Origin: Candidatus Nomurabacteria bacterium
GTDB taxonomy: Bacteria; Patescibacteriota; Minisyncoccia; Phycocordibacterales; UBA9973
Length of the DNA: 54,472 nt
Reading direction: 5' to 3'
Assembly: GCA_943359485.1 (NCBI GenBank)
Contig: CALRHR010000004.1
Location: forward strand, 1-54,472
How positions within the stretch are numbered: position 1 is the stretch's first letter; every line of letters begins with the position of its first letter. The notes below the pieces were generated by a model. It saw only the letters and a program-made list of their open reading frames with translations. It was not told the origin of the DNA and did no database searches. The position numbers were made by a program, and so were the translations under genes. Below, piece by piece: positions 51,520-54,472 of the stretch.

Positions 51520-52003
51520 GTTTAAAAAAATATTCCGCACTTTCCTTCAGACTTGGAAGAAATACCCCGGGTGTTTCATCAAAAGCCTTAAAGATTTCGT
51601 CCCAAGAAAACCATTTAATTGATTCTACCTCACTATCCTGTTTAATTAAAGGATAGTCACTATTTATAGTTACAGTAAACCACTGAGCAAAGTAAGCATG
51701 CTTTGTTGTGCGACGAAGCTTTGGCCCCAACACTGGCTTTAAATTTTTAAGACCAATTTCCTCCTCAGCTTCTTTAATAATATTAGATTCGTAAGTCTCT
51801 CCCTCTTCAACTGTTCCTGCGACAGCTGGCCCCCAAAGGCCTGGATTTATACTTTTGTCAAAGCCCCGCTGAGCAAGAAGAACTTCCCTTTTTTCATTCC
51901 ACAACCAAAGTCCAGTAATTCTTGTTATATCAGTAGTATTTCTGTCTTTTCTATCTTTATACCCTATGATTTCATCTTGTTCATTTACAATCGGGATTTT
52001 CAT
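51491..52003 (-). CDS. Nudix hydrolase (IPP isomerase-like)
   Basis: I chose the ATG at 52003 (170 aa): TATAAT lies 6 nt before it. The Nudix box is GTVEEGETYESNIIKEAEEE with IG following, although the usual Arg is Lys. The flanking LLAQRGFDKSINPGLWGPAV resembles the Nudix subfamily of isopentenyl-diphosphate isomerase-like proteins. Substrate unknown. It overlaps dut by 29 nt. Confidence 0.85.
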   Translation of the reverse strand: MKIPIVNEQDEIIGYKDRKDRNTTDITRITGLWLWNEKREVLLAQRGFDKSINPGLWGPAVAGTVEEGETYESNIIKEAEEEIGLKNLKPVLGPKLRRTTKHAYFAQWFTVTINSDYPLIKQDSEVESIKWFSWDEIFKAFDETPGVFLPSLKESAEYFFKHEPKSKKTS

Positions 52004-52050
52004 TTTATTATTATAACCCTTTTCTTTGTAATCCACAAAAACACAAATTT

Positions 52051-52080
52051 AGCATTAGCACGCGACCGCTTGTTAATGCT
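52051..52080. repeat. 30-bp repeat left of the PaaX/Cas2-like gene
   Basis: The repeat runs AGCATTAGCACGCG ... CCGCTTGTTAATGCT. It is an imperfect palindrome identical base for base to 52659-52688. The TATAAT of the gene directly follows it. Confidence 0.9.
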
Positions 52081-52091
52081 ATAATGCATGG

Positions 52092-52655
52092 ATGAGATCC
52101 AAGGGGCCAAGAATGGGAAATCTGAAAAAGAAAATACTCTTACTTCTTACTGCTGGTTTGGCTTTGGGATTAACCAGGTCACCCAAAAAACATTGGTGGA
52201 TTTTAAAACAAATACCGAAAGAATGGAAGAAGATAAATCATCAGGCGCTTGAGAGGGCAATAAATTCTCTATATTCATCACACTTGGTCCAAGAAAAAGA
52301 TAATAAAGACGGTACTACTACCCTAATATTAACTGAAAATGGTAAAAGAAAGGCCCTGCAGTTTAATATTGAAAAGATGGAAATTAGAAAGCCGGCCATG
52401 TGGGACAGAAGATGGAGAATAGTTATGTTCGACATTCCTGAAAAATTAAAAAGGTTGCGTGATTCTTTGCGCATACATTTTCAAGAAGTAGGGTTAATTG
52501 AACTTCAAAAATCAGTCTTCGTGCATCCTTTCCCCTGCAGTGATGAAATCGAATTTATTTTAGAACTTTATAATGCGAGAAAATATGTGCGCTTTATCAC
52601 GGCTGAAGAAGTAGATAACAAACTCCATTTGATGAAAAAATTTAATTTGTGCTAA
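52092..52655 (+). CDS. PaaX-like protein: winged helix plus Cas2-like ferredoxin domain
   Basis: In this 187-residue protein residues 1-95 form a winged-helix region (KKILLLLTAGLALGLTRSPK, EWKKINHQALERAINSLYSS). Residues 105-187 look like a Cas2/PaaX ferredoxin fold (RRWRIVMFDIPEKLKRLRDS, HFQEVGLIELQKSVFVHPFP). Cas2-type proteins can bind or cut nucleic acid; PaaX proteins repress genes. No cas1 or CRISPR array is present. TATAAT lies 6 nt before the ATG. Its placement between identical repeats suggests they are its binding or cutting sites (inference). Confidence 0.8.
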   Translation: MRSKGPRMGNLKKKILLLLTAGLALGLTRSPKKHWWILKQIPKEWKKINHQALERAINSLYSSHLVQEKDNKDGTTTLILTENGKRKALQFNIEKMEIRKPAMWDRRWRIVMFDIPEKLKRLRDSLRIHFQEVGLIELQKSVFVHPFPCSDEIEFILELYNARKYVRFITAEEVDNKLHLMKKFNLC

Positions 52656-52658
52656 TTA

Positions 52659-52688
52659 AGCATTAGCACGCGACCGCTTGTTAATGCT
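52659..52688. repeat. 30-bp repeat right of the PaaX/Cas2-like gene
   Basis: This is an exact copy of 52051-52080, three bases after the gene's stop. The arms AGCATTA and TAATGCT can pair, so it may also be a terminator between convergent genes. Confidence 0.9.
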
Positions 52689-52696
52689 AAGTAGGG

Positions 52697-53290
52697 TTAT
52701 TGATGTTTGATTTTAAAATGTTTAATAATCATTTCCACAGCTTTCTTGGGAGGAAGGTTTGTGTTGTCGATTATGAAATTATTTTTTAATTTTGGTGAAG
52801 TATTGTAATCTTTTCTGGGTAATATCTGTCGCATTACTTCTTTATCTACAAGTTTGTAAAATTTCTTACGGGAAGCCATACCAACTCTTTTCAAGAGTTC
52901 TTTGGAGTTTGCCTTTAGGTGCACTGGGTAGAATTTAGCACCAAGATTGGTGAGCTTTTTCGCTAATGTTTCTACATATTTAGGATCAGAGAGGCCAGTT
53001 CTTGAAATAAAATTGTGATCATAGCAATGGGTAACGACTAAATTTATTTTTGCCTCCACGACATTTTCTAAAAAATAATATCTCAATCTATCTTTCATTC
53101 TATCGCTTAGATAATTACTCCCACCAAAGACTTCTTTAATAAAATCATTTATATGGTGATTGTGTGATAATTTATACCCCAATTTCTCACTTAAAATCTT
53201 AGCAACGGTTAATTTACCTACCGCGATAGGTCCATATATAAAAATAATTACAGACTTTTTATTTTTTGATGATTTTTTTAACTTTTTCAT
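52697..53290 (-). CDS. P-loop kinase-like protein
   Basis: The 197-residue protein has Walker A in IFIYGPIAVGKLTVAK, then HNHHINDFIKEVFGG and VVTHCYDHNFISRTG, resembling shikimate- or nucleoside-kinase-type P-loop proteins. It has a lid-like basic region (RVGMASRKKFYKLVDKEVMR). Substrate unknown. Its ATG lies inside the 3' end of tmk (32-nt overlap), so it is translationally coupled to it. Confidence 0.75.
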   Translation of the reverse strand: MKKLKKSSKNKKSVIIFIYGPIAVGKLTVAKILSEKLGYKLSHNHHINDFIKEVFGGSNYLSDRMKDRLRYYFLENVVEAKINLVVTHCYDHNFISRTGLSDPKYVETLAKKLTNLGAKFYPVHLKANSKELLKRVGMASRKKFYKLVDKEVMRQILPRKDYNTSPKLKNNFIIDNTNLPPKKAVEMIIKHFKIKHQ

Positions 53291-53957
53291 AAATTTTTTC
53301 GTGAATATCTTGTCTGGATAAAATCTCTCCCGAGGGCGCGCAGTCGATTTTAATAAAATTCGGAACTTCTTTCACGAGTTTTAGCGCGCTTTTTCTGGAA
53401 TTTATTAAAAAGTTAACATCATTCTCGTGGACATCTTTTTTCTTTTTCAAATAAGCTCTTTTCATCTTACTCGATTCTCTATGCTTCAATAGCTTCAGAA
53501 CAATCTCGGTCGGTAAATCTAAATATAAAGTAATGTCCGGTTTTGGAATATTAAATACCTCATACTCCATCTGATTGAGCCATTTGATAAAACTATCTCT
53601 TTTTTTTGCATTTTTAATTTTACCGCCCTGATGAATCTGATTGGCTGAAACATAACGGTTAGCGATAACCACATATCCTTTTTGGAGCCAATTTCTCATT
53701 TCTTTATTGGATTCAAAGCGATCTGCCGCATACAGAACCGAAGCAATTTTGGGATGCACATTTAAAAAGTTGTAATACTGCTCCGAGAGACAATGCCCGA
53801 TGAAGGCGCCGAAAAAATTCTTGTAGTATTCCGGAAAATCAACTACTTTAACAACTTTTCCTTCGTTTTTGAGTTTTTTCTCTAAAAGTTTGACTTGTGT
53901 AGCCTTCCCGGACCCATCTGTGCCATCTATTACTATAAGTTTTCCACGCTTTACCAT
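53259..53957 (-). CDS. tmk: Thymidylate kinase
   Basis: The 232-residue protein has the P-loop IDGTDGSGKATQVK, an FPEYYKNFFGAFIGH stretch, the DR motif in YAADRFESNKEM and NRYVSANQIHQGG, typical of TMP kinases. It phosphorylates dTMP to dTDP and works downstream of dUTPase, also in the window. TATATT lies 6 nt before the ATG. Confidence 0.93.
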   Translation of the reverse strand: MVKRGKLIVIDGTDGSGKATQVKLLEKKLKNEGKVVKVVDFPEYYKNFFGAFIGHCLSEQYYNFLNVHPKIASVLYAADRFESNKEMRNWLQKGYVVIANRYVSANQIHQGGKIKNAKKRDSFIKWLNQMEYEVFNIPKPDITLYLDLPTEIVLKLLKHRESSKMKRAYLKKKKDVHENDVNFLINSRKSALKLVKEVPNFIKIDCAPSGEILSRQDIHEKIYEKVKKIIKK

Positions 53958-53983
53958 ACAGAAAATATACCAGAAAAAAAGTA

Positions 53984-54397
53984 TTAAAGAAACTTGGCAA
54001 GGACTTCTTTAAAATATTTATCTAACCCAGCATTGTTATTTATTTCATCCCTAGAAAACCACCTATGTTCAGTATGATCGGAATCCAATACCACTTCGCC
54101 AGAAACCTGCCCCACATAGGTCAGACGCACCACATGTTTATCAGGACGCAAAATATCCTGCGCACACAAAAGCCTGGGCTCTCCGATCAACGCCAGCTTT
54201 GTTTCCTCGAAAATTTCCCGCTCTAAATTCTTTAGCAGTGGGATACCTATTTCTATCCTTCCACCCACAATATCCCAGAGCTCATCTTCCGCCACTTCTG
54301 GGTACTTAATCCTGCTCCTTTTTAATAAAAGAAACTCTCCTTCTTCGTTTTGTAAAATTATTTTTGTCCCGACTTGTAATTGTAATTCCATATTCAT
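53984..54397 (-). CDS. Nudix hydrolase
   Basis: The 137-residue protein has a complete Nudix box: GGRIEIGIPLLKNLEREIFE followed by ET. The N-terminus TKIILQNEEGEFLLLKRSRI is the usual first strand pair. Substrate unknown; NTP sanitation is common for this type. The alternative start M3 (54391) is possible. It lies 27 bp upstream of tmk in the same direction. Confidence 0.88.
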   Translation of the reverse strand: MNMELQLQVGTKIILQNEEGEFLLLKRSRIKYPEVAEDELWDIVGGRIEIGIPLLKNLEREIFEETKLALIGEPRLLCAQDILRPDKHVVRLTYVGQVSGEVVLDSDHTEHRWFSRDEINNNAGLDKYFKEVLAKFL

Positions 54398-54472
54398 AAA
54401 TTTATTTAAAATAATTATTGAAATTTATTTTAATCCCTAAAGTTGATATTTATAATTTTCTACACAAACTTT

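Larger units (their letters stand above)
52051..52688 (+). mobile_element. Candidate PaaX/Cas2-like mobile module bounded by identical 30-bp repeats
   Basis: The unit is repeat, 11 bp, gene, 3 bp, repeat; 638 bp in total. The two repeats are identical and in the same orientation, and almost nothing but the gene lies between. Mobility is inferred from this compact layout, with no other copy in the window to compare. Confidence 0.55.

Noticed and set aside
52051-52688. A functional CRISPR-Cas locus because of the Cas2-like fold
   Set aside because: There is no cas1, effector or spacer array; the gene has a winged-helix N-terminus as in PaaX, and only two repeat copies exist.

Overview
The window looks like a chromosomal segment of a Candidate Phyla Radiation (Patescibacteria) bacterium, most likely a Parcubacteria-type lineage. 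This is inferred from gene content: a 23S rRNA with several introns, short housekeeping proteins, an rpsF-ssb-rpsR operon without rplI, secreted proteins with peptidoglycan-binding-like domains, and an AT-rich composition. TGA is used as a stop (folD, the IS30 fragment), which argues against the recoded Absconditabacteria and Gracilibacteria. I could not run a database search, so the lineage is an inference.

Layout. At 1-3.0 kb are an IS30 transposase tail, folD, rodA and a membrane protein. At 3.1-8.7 kb is a minus-strand rRNA unit without a 16S gene. It has its own consensus promoter, a 23S gene of about 4.7 kb, and a 5S region. The 23S carries three group I introns at universally conserved sites (near E. 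coli 1931, 2593 and in the sarcin-ricin loop near 2656; the last encodes a LAGLIDADG enzyme). It also carries two long hairpin inserts that share 86 identical bases. The 5S region holds one 5S rRNA inserted inside a second 5S-like RNA, and possibly both inside a third. At 8.8-20.1 kb are small membrane proteins, an MscS-like channel, purH, rplJ-rplL and a cluster of secreted proteins. At 20.6-25.4 kb are a conserved wHTH protein, then ftsK, an anchored protein and recA. At 25.4-30.0 kb is an accessory island of two kinase-like proteins, an L,D-transpeptidase-like protein and a REP-associated (RAYT) transposase, laced with its REP palindromes. At 30.1-54.4 kb are efp, rpsR-ssb-rpsF, tatD, metG, a permease, an M16 peptidase, glyS, recO, a giant ileS behind a T-box, argS, dut, Nudix genes, tmk and others.

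The strongest theme is repeats. At least six palindromic families occur in 54 kb: (1) heptad TAGGCNN repeats; (2) G/C-rich repeats of GGGTGAGG type, which bracket three DUF559 nuclease genes and are also inserted in frame in recA, metG, ileS and purH; (3) REP palindromes of the RAYT; (4) an identical 30-bp repeat on both sides of a PaaX/Cas2-like gene; (5) a 123-bp MITE-like element between rpsF and ssb; (6) three-way-junction palindromes. Several insertions supply C-terminal codons or stop codons of genes.

Two other points stand out. IleRS is a fusion of the synthetase with an internal histidine-phosphatase domain and a C-terminal HD domain. Many genes have a TATAAT-like box exactly 6 nt before the ATG and no Shine-Dalgarno sequence, which suggests widespread leaderless transcription.
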